Of a DNA stretch of 49,031 nt, positions 38,433 to 47,102 are shown in pieces (position 1 is the stretch's first letter; each line of letters opens with the position of its first letter). The position numbers and the translations under genes are program-made. Source of the stretch: a virus. Where the stretch lies: positions 1-49,031 of IMG/VR virus record IMGVR_UViG_3300025133_000177, one strand, 5' to 3'. The notes under the pieces are model-generated. The model saw only the letters and a list, made by a program, of their open reading frames with translations. It was not told the origin of the DNA and ran no database searches.

Positions 38433-38755
38433 GATGTTGTCACCGTTACGCTGCCAACAGAACCAGTGGCAAGCAAGTTATTGGGGGTTAGCCCCCCATC
38501 ATATTTAAAACCAACTGGATTCCAGCCCCATTGTATGTTGTTTTGCTGTGCCACATTTTGTTCAGGACGCGGATCACGCAATGCTTGTGGGTCTGGTGTA
38601 GCCCTAAGAGGTTCAAGTTGTGGCTGTTTTGGTTCCCATTCATCTTTTCCGACAAGCAAGCCATTCCACTCTTTACGCATGTCTCTTAGCCGATAGCGAA
38701 AACCTGATCGGTCTGATATTCCATATGCCCATTTTCCTGTAGCATATTTAGACAT
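38429..38755 (-). CDS. Structural-region protein ending in one fibre-repeat unit, 108 aa
   Basis: The N-terminal part (SKYATGKWAYGISDRSGFRY then RLRDMRKEWNGLLVGKDEWE) is a common marine phage pattern. The end NNLLATGSVGSVTVTTS is one unit of the 22-residue repeat from 34065-37037. A single unit at a protein end could be a docking tag. The stop overlaps the next start by four bases. Confidence 0.68.
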   Translation of the reverse strand: MSKYATGKWAYGISDRSGFRYRLRDMRKEWNGLLVGKDEWEPKQPQLEPLRATPDPQALRDPRPEQNVAQQNNIQWGWNPVGFKYDGGLTPNNLLATGSVGSVTVTTS

Positions 38756-39416
38756 AACGATAGCTTCTTAAATCAGGAGCAACGTGGAAAGAAGCACGAT
38801 CACGGTCTTCATCCATTGCACGGTTGATTTCTTCCTCATATATCGCTTTTAGCATCTGCATACGGTCTGGAGCACGCTTAATACTCATATAATATGCCAA
38901 TCCAGCCGCTAACGCAGGATAAAATCGAAACGGAACCTGCAATGTATTGGTGTAAATATCAGCATCATCCATACGAACCAGAGCGTCATATAAAACAACA
39001 TCTGTGCTATTATCTGGCAAAGGCCACACTTTTAAGGCAGGATTTATTTGACGATCAACAAAAAACTGTGTTGGTCTACCTGTTGTGGATTTTGTAGGAA
39101 TGTTAAGATACTCATCTCGACTGATGCGATTTAACGCATAATCTGTTCCATCGCGGCGAACAACAAGAGATAATATGTCAATTACATCTGTTCCAAGATC
39201 AATATCACCATCGTTTTCTGTAACGGTAAAGTTACGTTGAGCTATCGTCCATTGGTTCAGTCCACGGTTAGCCCAATCAGCAAACATAAGATTCAAGGAC
39301 CGCTTTGCGGTCTTCAGGTCATAACCTGTACGAACCTCTAAGCCGCATCGCTCAAAAGCCTCTTCGATGTAGTCAGCTACATCTAATTCAAAATCTTTAG
39401 ACCCTGATACAGTCAT
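38748..39416 (-). CDS. Head-to-tail adaptor (P22 gp4-like by position), 222 aa
   Basis: ELDVADYIEEAFERCGLEVR then TGYDLKTAKRSLNLMFADWA is the typical opening of gp4-like tail-accessory proteins. WPLPDNSTDVVLYDALVRMD and PFRFYPALAAGLAYYMSIKR follow. These proteins bind the portal base and start tail assembly. ATG 39416 follows TTAAAAGGAAGAAGAA. Identity by sequence pattern and order between capsid and tail genes. Confidence 0.75.
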   Translation of the reverse strand: MTVSGSKDFELDVADYIEEAFERCGLEVRTGYDLKTAKRSLNLMFADWANRGLNQWTIAQRNFTVTENDGDIDLGTDVIDILSLVVRRDGTDYALNRISRDEYLNIPTKSTTGRPTQFFVDRQINPALKVWPLPDNSTDVVLYDALVRMDDADIYTNTLQVPFRFYPALAAGLAYYMSIKRAPDRMQMLKAIYEEEINRAMDEDRDRASFHVAPDLRSYRYV

Positions 39417-39465
39417 TTCTTCTTCCTTTTAAGGTGGGGCAACAAAGTGCCACCCCACTATAATT

Positions 39466-39747
39466 TTAAGACAAAAAGATTGTCAGTTCGTTGCTGGACC
39501 CTGTGAAAGCACTAATATACGCGCCACTACCAGCCAAAATGCCATCATCTGGAATATTCAAATGGTGCATCCCCACTGGAAAAGTTTGCGTAATTAGAGT
39601 TTCGCCCGAACCGCTACCATCTTTAATCGTAAAAGCACCCGCTGCGGCTGCATAAATTACAATTTGACGAATGCGAGAACGAGCAGGACCGACAACAGCC
39701 GCAGATGTTCCCTGCGCCCAATTATATGCCTGTACTGGACCTGCCAT
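39466..39747 (-). CDS. Small structural protein, 93 aa
   Basis: YNWAQGTSAAVVGPARSRIR then QIVIYAAAAGAFTIKDGSGS is a beta-rich sequence with a GETLITQTFPVGMHHLNIPD core and an end SNELTIFLS. Short beta proteins in this place often form head fibres or decoration. Start ATG 39747 follows GGAGATAACTT. Confidence 0.65.
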   Translation of the reverse strand: MAGPVQAYNWAQGTSAAVVGPARSRIRQIVIYAAAAGAFTIKDGSGSGETLITQTFPVGMHHLNIPDDGILAGSGAYISAFTGSSNELTIFLS

Positions 39748-39758
39748 AAGTTATCTCC

Positions 39759-39986
39759 TTATGCGCCAGCAGTTGCACCAGTATCTACACGAATCCAATT
39801 TGAACCGTCAGAAAATACTAAGTTACCTGTACCGTTGCCTGATGTTTCTGAAGCCTTTAAAGCGTCAGATGCAAAGAAAACCATACCTGTGCTTTCAGAT
39901 GCAGTTGGTAGATTTGCGAATGTTGATGTACCTACAGTGACACCGTTGCTTGATACAACTGGTCCTGAAAAATTAGTTGCTGCCAT
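39759..39986 (-). CDS. Small structural protein, 75 aa
   Basis: VVSSNGVTVGTSTFANLPTA leads to SGNGTGNLVFSDGSNWIRVD and a GATAGA end. Marine phages often carry such short, low-complexity beta proteins with a GNLVFSDGSNWIRVD-like motif next to the capsid gene. ATG 39986 follows AGGAGAAAAAC. Located between the terminator at 40083-40116 and the previous gene. Confidence 0.68.
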   Translation of the reverse strand: MAATNFSGPVVSSNGVTVGTSTFANLPTASESTGMVFFASDALKASETSGNGTGNLVFSDGSNWIRVDTGATAGA

Positions 39987-40082
39987 GTTTTTCTCCTCTC
40001 GTGTCCGAGGTCAACTCTCCATGTTTGCAAATCACAGAGATATATACCGAGCATTATTACTCAGGATCACAATAACACAATC

Positions 40083-40116
40083 AATAAAAAAAGAAAGGGG
40101 CTACCGAAGTAGCCCC
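40083..40116 (-). terminator. Strong terminator after the capsid gene
   Basis: On the minus strand GGGGCTAC-TTCG-GTAGCCCC (40116-40097) is a perfect eight-pair stem with an extra-stable UUCG tetraloop, followed by TTTCTTTTTTT. It lies 52 bases after the capsid stop and should cut transcription of the genes below, keeping the capsid message high. Read-through or a new promoter in 39987-40080 is needed for the tail genes; no clear one is seen. Confidence 0.92.
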
Positions 40117-40168
40117 AGTCCAACAGGGAGGAGGAGTAAATGAATACTCACACCCCTTTTAGCATACA

Positions 40169-41077
40169 TTACGCTCCGGGGGAACCGAAAACACAACGTG
40201 GGTCTGAAAACCCAAAGCTGTAACGCTCACGCGCTTTAAAGCGCATATTGCCTGAATCGAAGTCAGCTTCCATGTTTGTCCGCATTGGCGAACGCTCAAA
40301 GTGCTTAAATCCGTTAGGCGCGTCAGTTTTGATGAAGAACGCATCTGGGTCTGTCAAGAAGTGGTTAACAGTGTAACCCTCTGGAAGCATACCCATGTTG
40401 CGAATGGCGTTTACATCATTATCGGCTGTGCCAACACGCAATGTTGATTCCAGCAAACGATCCGCAACGAATTGCAGTTGTGGTGGAATAACCATTTTTG
40501 TGCCACGCAGAGCAATAATCATATTGCGCTCATCTACGAAGGTTGAGATATCAATCAACGCATTTTCCAACGAAGTTTCGTTGAGGTCCGCCGCTGTTGA
40601 TGGCTCGTTGCGGAAAGTACCGCCACCTGAAAGTGGATGCGCAGTTGAGCAAAGCTCAACACCGTCACCACCAGCAAAAGTAGCATTAAACGCGTTGTTT
40701 AATACTGCTGCTGCTTTAACCTGCTTAGTGTGTGCCATAGAACGCGCAAGCGCCTTCGTATAACGAGCACCAAGACGGTCATACAAGTTGTCTTCGATTG
40801 CTTCTTCGGTCAACGCAAATGCGAGAGCAACTGTTTCGTGTGAATAACGAGCAGTGTACGCTTCATTTGCATTGTCGAACTCTACACCAGAACCTTCGGA
40901 CTTTGTGGGAGCATTCCCAAATCCGACGAGCATCACTTCTTCTTCAAACGCACGGTCTGAAGATTCAGTATCGAATATTTCCGCATGTTGATTTTCATAG
41001 CGGTCATATTCCATGCCGAACAGAGCGTTAAGACCCGGTTCTAGCTCCTTAACGAGTTGTGAACGTGAAATAGCCAT
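40169..41077 (-). CDS. Major capsid protein (Mu gpT-like/HK97-fold), 302 aa
   Basis: Opens ISRSQLVKELEPGLNALFGM with a long first helix. YTARYSHETVALAFALTEEA, FVDERNMIIALRGTKMVIPP then QLQFVADRLLESTLRVGTAD (a mark of Mu-gpT-type capsids: a helix after xIPPxLxFxA) and RYSFGFSDPRCVFGSPGA follow. Adjacent scaffold-like, decoration-like and terminator features support it. ATG 41077 follows AAGGAGACTGAGTT. Confidence 0.85.
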   Translation of the reverse strand: MAISRSQLVKELEPGLNALFGMEYDRYENQHAEIFDTESSDRAFEEEVMLVGFGNAPTKSEGSGVEFDNANEAYTARYSHETVALAFALTEEAIEDNLYDRLGARYTKALARSMAHTKQVKAAAVLNNAFNATFAGGDGVELCSTAHPLSGGGTFRNEPSTAADLNETSLENALIDISTFVDERNMIIALRGTKMVIPPQLQFVADRLLESTLRVGTADNDVNAIRNMGMLPEGYTVNHFLTDPDAFFIKTDAPNGFKHFERSPMRTNMEADFDSGNMRFKARERYSFGFSDPRCVFGSPGA

Positions 41078-41089
41078 AACTCAGTCTCC

Positions 41090-41662
41090 TTACGCTAGAC
41101 CCGCAGTGCCAGCACTGAACAGGTGATTGTTGATTTTGACAATTACATTCGTATTTGCCGACGAAACATCGCTATTCTCAGGGTCTTGAGAAATGTCGAT
41201 GGCTTTAAGTGGAAGACCAGCAGTCGTTGCACCAGTTGTGACATCAATTTCAGTGCGGGAATTACCACTTACGGTACTTCCTGCTGTTGCGTCAACAATG
41301 TCGAAATTGCCAAACAAATCAGCTACAGGGAATGCAGCGTCAGCTTGGATTTCAAAGGTTGCACTTGGGTCATCAACGACATTTGCGAAAATATCTGTCC
41401 CAGTTGCACTTGCAGGCCAGTAGTTGGAATAGATTACATCCCCACTAGAGTCCACATATGAACAGCCATTAAATACGCCCAAAATCAACGCAGTACCACC
41501 AGCAGGAGCACGAGTAATAGTTCCGTCAGTGGCAACAAGAACTAAGTCGCCTTGGAAAATACTCGTACCATAGCCAGAGGCAATACGATAACGATTCTGT
41601 CTTTGTGAGCTTGTGCTCGTCTTGATTGGGCGAAGGCCGAAAGCAGCGTCTTGATTAGACAT
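41090..41662 (-). CDS. Capsid-associated/decoration protein, 190 aa
   Basis: AAFGLRPIKTSTSSQRQNRY then RIASGYGTSIFQGDLVLVAT is a recurrent start of proteins immediately before marine phage capsids. A beta-rich middle contains GVFNGCSYVDSSGDVIYSNY, then NVVDDPSATFEIQADAAFPV. The location between capsid and scaffold-like genes supports a head decoration or minor-head role. Confidence 0.78.
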   Translation of the reverse strand: MSNQDAAFGLRPIKTSTSSQRQNRYRIASGYGTSIFQGDLVLVATDGTITRAPAGGTALILGVFNGCSYVDSSGDVIYSNYWPASATGTDIFANVVDDPSATFEIQADAAFPVADLFGNFDIVDATAGSTVSGNSRTEIDVTTGATTAGLPLKAIDISQDPENSDVSSANTNVIVKINNHLFSAGTAGLA

Positions 41663-41664
41663 CT

Positions 41665-42135
41665 TTACTCTCCTTCAGAGGCTCCGCGTCCTTTCATTCC
41701 AAAGGATACGGAAGATTTACGTTGCGGAGCAAGCTTAGGCATGGCTGAATTGTTTTCACGCATCCAGTCACGATCCACTGCATCCAGTTGATTTTGAGAA
41801 ACACCTTGATAGTGTTTATTCCGCTGATTAGCCATTTCGACAGGGATACGAGCGAGAACAAGACCACCAACACCAATGATGCCAGCGTTTCGTCCCTCAT
41901 CTACTACAGGCCCTACATATTCAGGATACTCTTCAGCGCGAACGAGGTCCCAGCCTTCTTGCCGTTTCTTGTGAACGTTAGTTTTATCGTCAAATTCCAT
42001 TACGGATTCACGAATCCAACGGTGCTTATAACCGAGGGGTGCTTCAGGAGCTTCCAAGGCAGAACCGGGTCGCCATTCCATTGAACGCTCTGTGCGCTCC
42101 CGCGTAGTTGACTCGCGTGGTGTCCGATTAGCCAT
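41665..42135 (-). CDS. Head-region protein, 156 aa
   Basis: A basic, arginine- and proline-rich start (RTPRESTTRERTERSMEWRP) precedes APLGYKHRWIRESVMEFDDK and EGWDLVRAEEYPEYVGPVVD, then a GIIGVGGLVLARIPVEMANQ hydrophobic part. It is seen in marine phages between scaffold and decoration genes. ATG 42135 is one base before the scaffold stop. Function unknown. Confidence 0.68.
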   Translation of the reverse strand: MANRTPRESTTRERTERSMEWRPGSALEAPEAPLGYKHRWIRESVMEFDDKTNVHKKRQEGWDLVRAEEYPEYVGPVVDEGRNAGIIGVGGLVLARIPVEMANQRNKHYQGVSQNQLDAVDRDWMRENNSAMPKLAPQRKSSVSFGMKGRGASEGE

Positions 42136-42136
42136 A

Positions 42137-43087
42137 TCAATCTCTCCTGTTTTGCTCTAAACGAGCTACTTCTTTTGCGTAACGATCTAACGGAATACGC
42201 ATTTTTTTGGCAAAAGCCACTTGACCGGGTGTTAGTTCCACCGACTTTTTCCGCCCTGATTTTACAGACCGTCCATTTCCAGACGCAGGAGCAACAGTTT
42301 GGGCGTTAGACCGTTTCTCCGAAAACTTGTGAGGCATTTCTTTTCGCATACGAGAGTCGATTTCTTTGTAATAATCTTCAGTCGTAGGATCAAAGTCTTC
42401 CTCTAAAACTAACTGTTCATGAATGGCTTGAGCCGCACGAGTCATAATGCGATCTGATCCAAACCACTGATTTTTGTCCATCCACTTTTCCAACTTAGGG
42501 TCACGTTGAGGCGCTTCCTGTTGTGGAGGTGGGGCATATTGCTGTTGTTGCGGCTGTTGAGCTTGCTGGTCTTGCTGTTGAGCATTATTATCACGAGCTA
42601 TTCTAGCTTTTTGTGTGCTAACCTTGTCTTTAGCAACTGCAATTTTAGCTAAAGCTTGTTGGGCTTTCGCAGCCTTTTCATAGTCTCCAGCTTCATTAGC
42701 TTCTTGCAGAGCACGAATGGCTTGCTGCTCTTGAGCATTTAATCGGCTTTCAGCTTCATTGTTGTATGCCCCATTAAGCTGCTGCAAACGACCTTTCATT
42801 TGCTCGTTTTCAGCCTGCATTTGTTGAGCATACTGAACGGCAGCTTGAGCTTCCTCTGCTGCTTGCTTACGCTTTGCTGTTAATTGATTGATTCGACGCT
42901 TTACAGAATCACTGTAACTATCTAACTCATCATCTCCTGAGTTTTTTTCCTGAACATTTGTTCGGGTTTCTTCTTCTTCATCATCAGAAGATACTTCAAT
43001 AGCTTGATCGTCTTGATCATCATCAAGCTCAACTGAGGTATTGCTTTCAAGCTCTTCGCTTTCACGAATTTCTTCAGACATAGCCAT
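42137..43087 (-). CDS. Scaffolding-like protein, 316 aa
   Basis: An acidic start (residues 1-55) precedes a long coiled-coil region (about 60-190, RRINQLTAKRKQAAEEAQAA then VQYAQQMQAENEQMKGRLQQ), a Q- and P-rich linker (QQDQQAQQPQQQQYAPPPQQ) and a C-terminal basic segment with SGRKKSVELTPGQVAFAKKM. This composition and position before the capsid match scaffolding proteins, whose basic end binds the capsid. A TTGTTCGG element lies in it (42958-42965). Low Cys and W content fits. Confidence 0.78.
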   Translation of the reverse strand: MAMSEEIRESEELESNTSVELDDDQDDQAIEVSSDDEEEETRTNVQEKNSGDDELDSYSDSVKRRINQLTAKRKQAAEEAQAAVQYAQQMQAENEQMKGRLQQLNGAYNNEAESRLNAQEQQAIRALQEANEAGDYEKAAKAQQALAKIAVAKDKVSTQKARIARDNNAQQQDQQAQQPQQQQYAPPPQQEAPQRDPKLEKWMDKNQWFGSDRIMTRAAQAIHEQLVLEEDFDPTTEDYYKEIDSRMRKEMPHKFSEKRSNAQTVAPASGNGRSVKSGRKKSVELTPGQVAFAKKMRIPLDRYAKEVARLEQNRRD

Positions 43088-43107
43088 TTTCCTTGCTCTC
43101 CGTTACC

Positions 43108-43596
43108 TTATACATATGAAATGTCTTTTGGGTCAAGGATCGTAGCGATAATGTTATCGTCATTTATGATACGAACCTCAAGACCTTCTACTTTGAACCT
43201 ATTTCCGCTATATCTTCCTATAAGAACCCAGTCCTTTTCATTACACCAAGGACCATTTGGGAACTTCTGGGTGTCCATATAGGCATCAGGGCCTAATTTC
43301 ACGACATAAGCTGCTACCGTAGCAAAAGATTCACGCTCACGAACCTGATCAGGAACGATAATGCCGCCTTTTGTCTTTTCACTAGGGTAATAAGGGATGA
43401 TAAGAACACGATAGCCCGTAGGCTGTGGTAGTCTTTCCAGTGATGAAGCTTCCATCTGGGATGGATCATCTTCGTTTTTATTTTCCGCGCCTTTACCAAA
43501 CGCGTTCTCAATGGGCTTTGGCATTGCCTTTGCGCCCTTTGCAACCTTGTCCGCTGCTACAGCAACGTGCTCTGGTACAAATAACTTTTTAGTCAT
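43108..43596 (-). CDS. groES: GroES-like co-chaperonin, 162 aa
   Basis: The N-terminal 50 residues are an extra, charged tail. The GroES domain follows: PTGYRVLIIPYYPSEKTKGG then IIVPDQVRERESFATVAAYV, KLGPDAYMDTQKFPNGPWCN and EKDWVLIGRYSGNRFKVEGL. EKTKGGIIVPD is the mobile-loop equivalent. Phage cochaperonins cap host GroEL to fold the capsid protein (as T4 gp31). The placement between portal and scaffold genes supports that role. Longer than bacterial GroES. Confidence 0.88.
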   Translation of the reverse strand: MTKKLFVPEHVAVAADKVAKGAKAMPKPIENAFGKGAENKNEDDPSQMEASSLERLPQPTGYRVLIIPYYPSEKTKGGIIVPDQVRERESFATVAAYVVKLGPDAYMDTQKFPNGPWCNEKDWVLIGRYSGNRFKVEGLEVRIINDDNIIATILDPKDISYV

Positions 43597-43786
43597 CTGC
43601 GTACTCTATACCTTTCATCGCGGCTCTTAATTCTTCTTCGACGTAGGCCATGCCGCGTATTTCACCTACAATATACCGATACTCATCAAAAGTTTGTATC
43701 GAACCATCCGCAAGCTTGTCTTTTAGACGAACATCGCGCTCACGAATGCTTTTGTATAAATATTCTGCAAGATGTATTGCGTCCAT
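43589..43786 (-). CDS. Small conserved protein, 65 aa
   Basis: I start at ATG 43786 (MDAIHLAEYLYKSIRERDVR); a TTG at 43804 is possible. FDEYRYIVGEIRGMAYVEEE then LRAAMKGIEYADD is an all-helical pattern common between portal and GroES genes of marine phages. Ribosome site weak (ATGCGGT). The stop overlaps the GroES start by eight bases. No known role. Confidence 0.7.
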   Translation of the reverse strand: MDAIHLAEYLYKSIRERDVRLKDKLADGSIQTFDEYRYIVGEIRGMAYVEEELRAAMKGIEYADD

Positions 43787-43878
43787 ACCGCATATAGTAT
43801 GCAATTATGCGGGAAACACAAGAGATATTACCAAAAAGTCAGAAGATACCTTGGAACTTCTGGGGTCTAGCGATTTTG

Positions 43879-44166
43879 CTAAACTTTTTTAGCCGCTTTT
43901 TTCTTTGCGGTTGTTTTTTTCTTGGCGGCTGGCTTTTTCTTTGGCTTTGGTTTTGGCTTTTCAACCCACGCTTCATTTTCTGGGGTACTTGGGTCATCTT
44001 TTACAAAATGTCCTTCTTCCGTTCGCGCCCTGACTTTTTCAACTGCTGCATCAAATCCCTTTTCAACAGCTTCTTGAGCATTTTTTACAGCTTCTTGAGC
44101 ATCTTTCGCTATGCGCTTGGCAGAACGAATTTGCTCTATAATCTTTTCTCTAACAGATGAAACCAT
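43879..44166 (-). CDS. Histone H1-like basic-tail protein, 95 aa
   Basis: A helical N-terminal region (VREKIIEQIRSAKRIAKDAQ to VEKGFDAAVEKVRARTEEGH) precedes an unstructured, lysine/alanine/proline-rich tail (PKPKPKKKPAAKKKTTAKKK then AAKKV). Such tails bind DNA or RNA without sequence preference, like H1 and AlgP. ATG 44166 follows the portal stop. Might help condense packaged DNA. No family call. Confidence 0.7.
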   Translation of the reverse strand: MVSSVREKIIEQIRSAKRIAKDAQEAVKNAQEAVEKGFDAAVEKVRARTEEGHFVKDDPSTPENEAWVEKPKPKPKKKPAAKKKTTAKKKAAKKV

Positions 44167-44167
44167 C

Positions 44168-46675
44168 TTACTGTCCTTTCATTTTTGCATTCACAGCAGC
44201 AATATCACGCTGCGTTTGAATGCGCTCTTCAGCAACGCGAGAACGCTCATCTATAGCTTTTTCTTGGGCATCTATGCGTTGCTGCGCTATAAGCACATCA
44301 TTGCGCTCCTTTTCACGGTCCATTTCCTGACGCGCATCAAATTCACCTTGCTTACGCTGCAAGTCTGCTGCTTTTAGCTGCAATTCTTGCTGCCTTATCT
44401 CAACGAGAGGGTCTTGACCCTCTTCCTGCGGAGATACAGCCTGCACAAGTTGTTCTGTCATGTCCGCTGCTATTTGTGCGGCCCTTGCGTCGATCTGAGG
44501 CTTTAACTGCATCATAATCATCTGCATTGGGTCTTGCGGCATTGGGCCTTGCGGACCTTGCTGTGGAGGCATCATCTGAGCCTGCTGCTGCATCATCTGC
44601 ATTTGTTCTGGTGGGATTTCTGACATTATTTCCTGCTGTGCTTGAGCCTCCGCCAACAATCCAATGTGCTCTTGTATATGCCCTTGCAGGACCACAAGCG
44701 CTTGTGGGTTTAATTGCATCGCAGGAGTAGACATAACAGCCATATGAGCTTCAATGTGTGCTTCATGGTCTTGGTCAGGGAACGCTTGCAACGGAGCGCC
44801 CATAAGAGCGTTCTGGTTCTCCTTGGATGGATTTACAGGTTGTGGCTGTGGAGGCGGGGGGAGTATAGCGTCAATGTTATTAACGCCTAAAGCCTCATAC
44901 ATTTTACGATATGCTTGGTACAAACCCTGTGGGCCACCGTGAATCTGTGGGTTAGATTGCACTAACTGCAATTCAGTTTGCGCCAATGCAATCCTTTGTG
45001 ACATCGAAAAGATGTTTGGATCAGATACAGGCAAAACATCTACACGCTGATCGAAATCCTGAACAAACACTTCTGGACCCATCTGCATGTCAGCAGCATA
45101 TGGATATGCCTGAATGGTTTCGGCAAATATTCTAGAAAGAAGCTTAAACTCAATTTTCTGAGAATAATGCAAGCGCTTATGAATCGCGGACATAACTTTC
45201 GTGCCACGCTCCATGATTGCCATAGTGGTTCCGACAGGCGTTTCACCGCTCATCTCACCAACCTTCATGTCAGCCATAGAAGCGAACCTGCGTCCTGCGT
45301 CTACAAGCGTCCCTAGAAGGTTATAAAGCGTCCCTGAAGGCTCTTTGAAGGGGAGCGGCATCAATGAGCCTTGCAGGGTGCCTCCAACCACATCAATATC
45401 GCGGAACTCACCCGGCTGAAGGGGATTATCTTCATCGCGGATACGAGCGCCACGGGCTTTAAAGCCTGCTGGAAGATTGGAGAGCGTGCCTGCATCAATC
45501 AATTGACGCAAAATAGATGTAGATGCTTGTGCTAAACCGCCAATCATGTGCGTTAAGCCCAAGCCATAGAATCCAAGACCCGGCAAGAATTTATAATGCA
45601 CGAAGTATTGCTTCGCACGCCTCATCGGGTCCATTTCTTGATAGTTGCGGCGAATGGATAAAACATCTCCGCTATCAGCAACTACCGTAATAATGTAAGG
45701 AAGTTTCAGTCCTGTAGGGGTTCCATCAGGGCCAATATCCTCAAAGCCTTCAATATCAAGGCTTGTGTGAATCTCATATAAAGTCAATTCTTCAGACGGT
45801 CCACTAGGATGAACGCCTTGAATATCATCAATTGACTCTTCAACTTCACTCATAGCCGCAGTGTCACTTTCAGACTCATCTGGCAAGTCAATGTCACGAT
45901 AAAATCCAGTTAACTGTAGCTTTCTGACTTCATTAGAATCCATTGTTATGCGATGTGTAATACGCGGAGAAGATAACAAATCAGTAGCGCCATAAGGTAC
46001 AACCATGTCTTCAGCGTGAATAAACTTGCTAACAGCGCGACCCTTCAAAGGATCGAAATAAACCTTCTTAAACGTAGAACCAATGACAGGAAGATAAAAA
46101 AGCATCTGATCCAACTCAGGATCATACTCTTCCATTTCATAGGTAATCATGTAATTCATGTAGTCTTTGACACGCTCAGATTGCTTAACAAGAATTTCAT
46201 TTTGAGCGCCAACAACCGCTGTGCGAACAGGCCCAGTGGCTGGCAATAACTCACGATAAGCCTGCGCTTGAAATTGAGTCACACTTTCAGCAAGCAATGG
46301 GTGAATAACGCCAGAAGAACCCTCGAAAGGCTCTGAACGCTCTTCTGTCTTCATTCCTAAGAACTCTAAACCACGCTTGTAAGTATCTTCCCAGTCTTCA
46401 CGAGAAGCTAAGTCATCTTCAATGGAATTTACCAAGTCAGATGAAATGCGACCAAGCTCGGCTTCATCAACAACTTCTGCTAGGTTCCCATCAAAAGGAA
46501 CAGGCTGGATAGGTGGCTGATCTTCTTCATACTCCCCTATAACCGCACTGCCATCATCAAATTCAGTAACTCCCGGCTGCGCAGGCAAATCAATTACGTT
46601 TTGAAGAGATTCAGCTTCCGCAATCATTGGGTCTTCAGGCAATCCACCTGCACCTAATCCACGTTCGACTGCCAT
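44168..46675 (-). CDS. Portal protein (P22-like), 835 aa
   Basis: GLEFLGMKTEERSEPFEGSS then GVIHPLLAESVTQFQAQAYR is a portal opening; RVKDYMNYMITYEMEEYDPE, LDQMLFYLPVIGSTFKKVYF and LFYLPVIG identify a P22-like portal wing. The C-terminal 200 residues are coiled-coil and Q/M/P-rich (ILPPPPQPQPVNPSKENQNA, PEQMQMMQQQAQMMPPQQGP), the barrel of the P22-like type. Longer than P22 gp1 because of this tail. It is the DNA entry ring at one capsid vertex, next to the terminase. Coupled to both neighbours. Confidence 0.85.
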   Translation of the reverse strand: MAVERGLGAGGLPEDPMIAEAESLQNVIDLPAQPGVTEFDDGSAVIGEYEEDQPPIQPVPFDGNLAEVVDEAELGRISSDLVNSIEDDLASREDWEDTYKRGLEFLGMKTEERSEPFEGSSGVIHPLLAESVTQFQAQAYRELLPATGPVRTAVVGAQNEILVKQSERVKDYMNYMITYEMEEYDPELDQMLFYLPVIGSTFKKVYFDPLKGRAVSKFIHAEDMVVPYGATDLLSSPRITHRITMDSNEVRKLQLTGFYRDIDLPDESESDTAAMSEVEESIDDIQGVHPSGPSEELTLYEIHTSLDIEGFEDIGPDGTPTGLKLPYIITVVADSGDVLSIRRNYQEMDPMRRAKQYFVHYKFLPGLGFYGLGLTHMIGGLAQASTSILRQLIDAGTLSNLPAGFKARGARIRDEDNPLQPGEFRDIDVVGGTLQGSLMPLPFKEPSGTLYNLLGTLVDAGRRFASMADMKVGEMSGETPVGTTMAIMERGTKVMSAIHKRLHYSQKIEFKLLSRIFAETIQAYPYAADMQMGPEVFVQDFDQRVDVLPVSDPNIFSMSQRIALAQTELQLVQSNPQIHGGPQGLYQAYRKMYEALGVNNIDAILPPPPQPQPVNPSKENQNALMGAPLQAFPDQDHEAHIEAHMAVMSTPAMQLNPQALVVLQGHIQEHIGLLAEAQAQQEIMSEIPPEQMQMMQQQAQMMPPQQGPQGPMPQDPMQMIMMQLKPQIDARAAQIAADMTEQLVQAVSPQEEGQDPLVEIRQQELQLKAADLQRKQGEFDARQEMDREKERNDVLIAQQRIDAQEKAIDERSRVAEERIQTQRDIAAVNAKMKGQ

Positions 46676-47097
46676 TAGAAAATATCCTTTTCGTTACCCT
46701 CAATCGGCTCAAGCGTATCAATGTCGTCAAAGTCAGTTATGGGGCCACCCTTTTCCCAAGCATCACAAACATTTTCAGCTTTGCAAGCAAATTCAAACTT
46801 TACGCAATATCCCACGCCTTCGACATCCATTTCAAGACCACTGCTCAAGCAATCAAGCATTTTAGACTTAATGCTGTAATAACTGCAAGTTCCGCACATT
46901 TCTTTACCGCCCTCTGATGGGCCATAAGAATGCTCTTTAATAACATATTCACGATTTTCAGAATTTAACTTAGAGTCCTGAGTCGGAAGAGGACAAACAA
47001 ATTCCTCTTCCTCTATCTCGTACATATCGTCATCAACAACTTGGTTAATGCCTGACTTCAACTCATCCATGTCAATGTTGATAACGATTTTAGCCAT
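46675..47097 (-). CDS. Cysteine-cluster protein, 140 aa
   Basis: CGTCSYYSIKSKMLDCLSSG, then GYCVKFEFACKAENVCDAWE gives six cysteines, spaced C-x2-C-x(12)-C then C-x6-C-x5-C. This resembles the HiPIP-like cysteine pattern CxxC..GYC..F.C...C..W of small iron-sulfur proteins; iron binding is not shown. An acidic N-terminal region precedes it. It overlaps the portal start by one base, so it may be co-translated. A role in head assembly is possible. Confidence 0.65.
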   Translation of the reverse strand: MAKIVINIDMDELKSGINQVVDDDMYEIEEEEFVCPLPTQDSKLNSENREYVIKEHSYGPSEGGKEMCGTCSYYSIKSKMLDCLSSGLEMDVEGVGYCVKFEFACKAENVCDAWEKGGPITDFDDIDTLEPIEGNEKDIF

Positions 47098-47102
47098 TTA
47101 CT

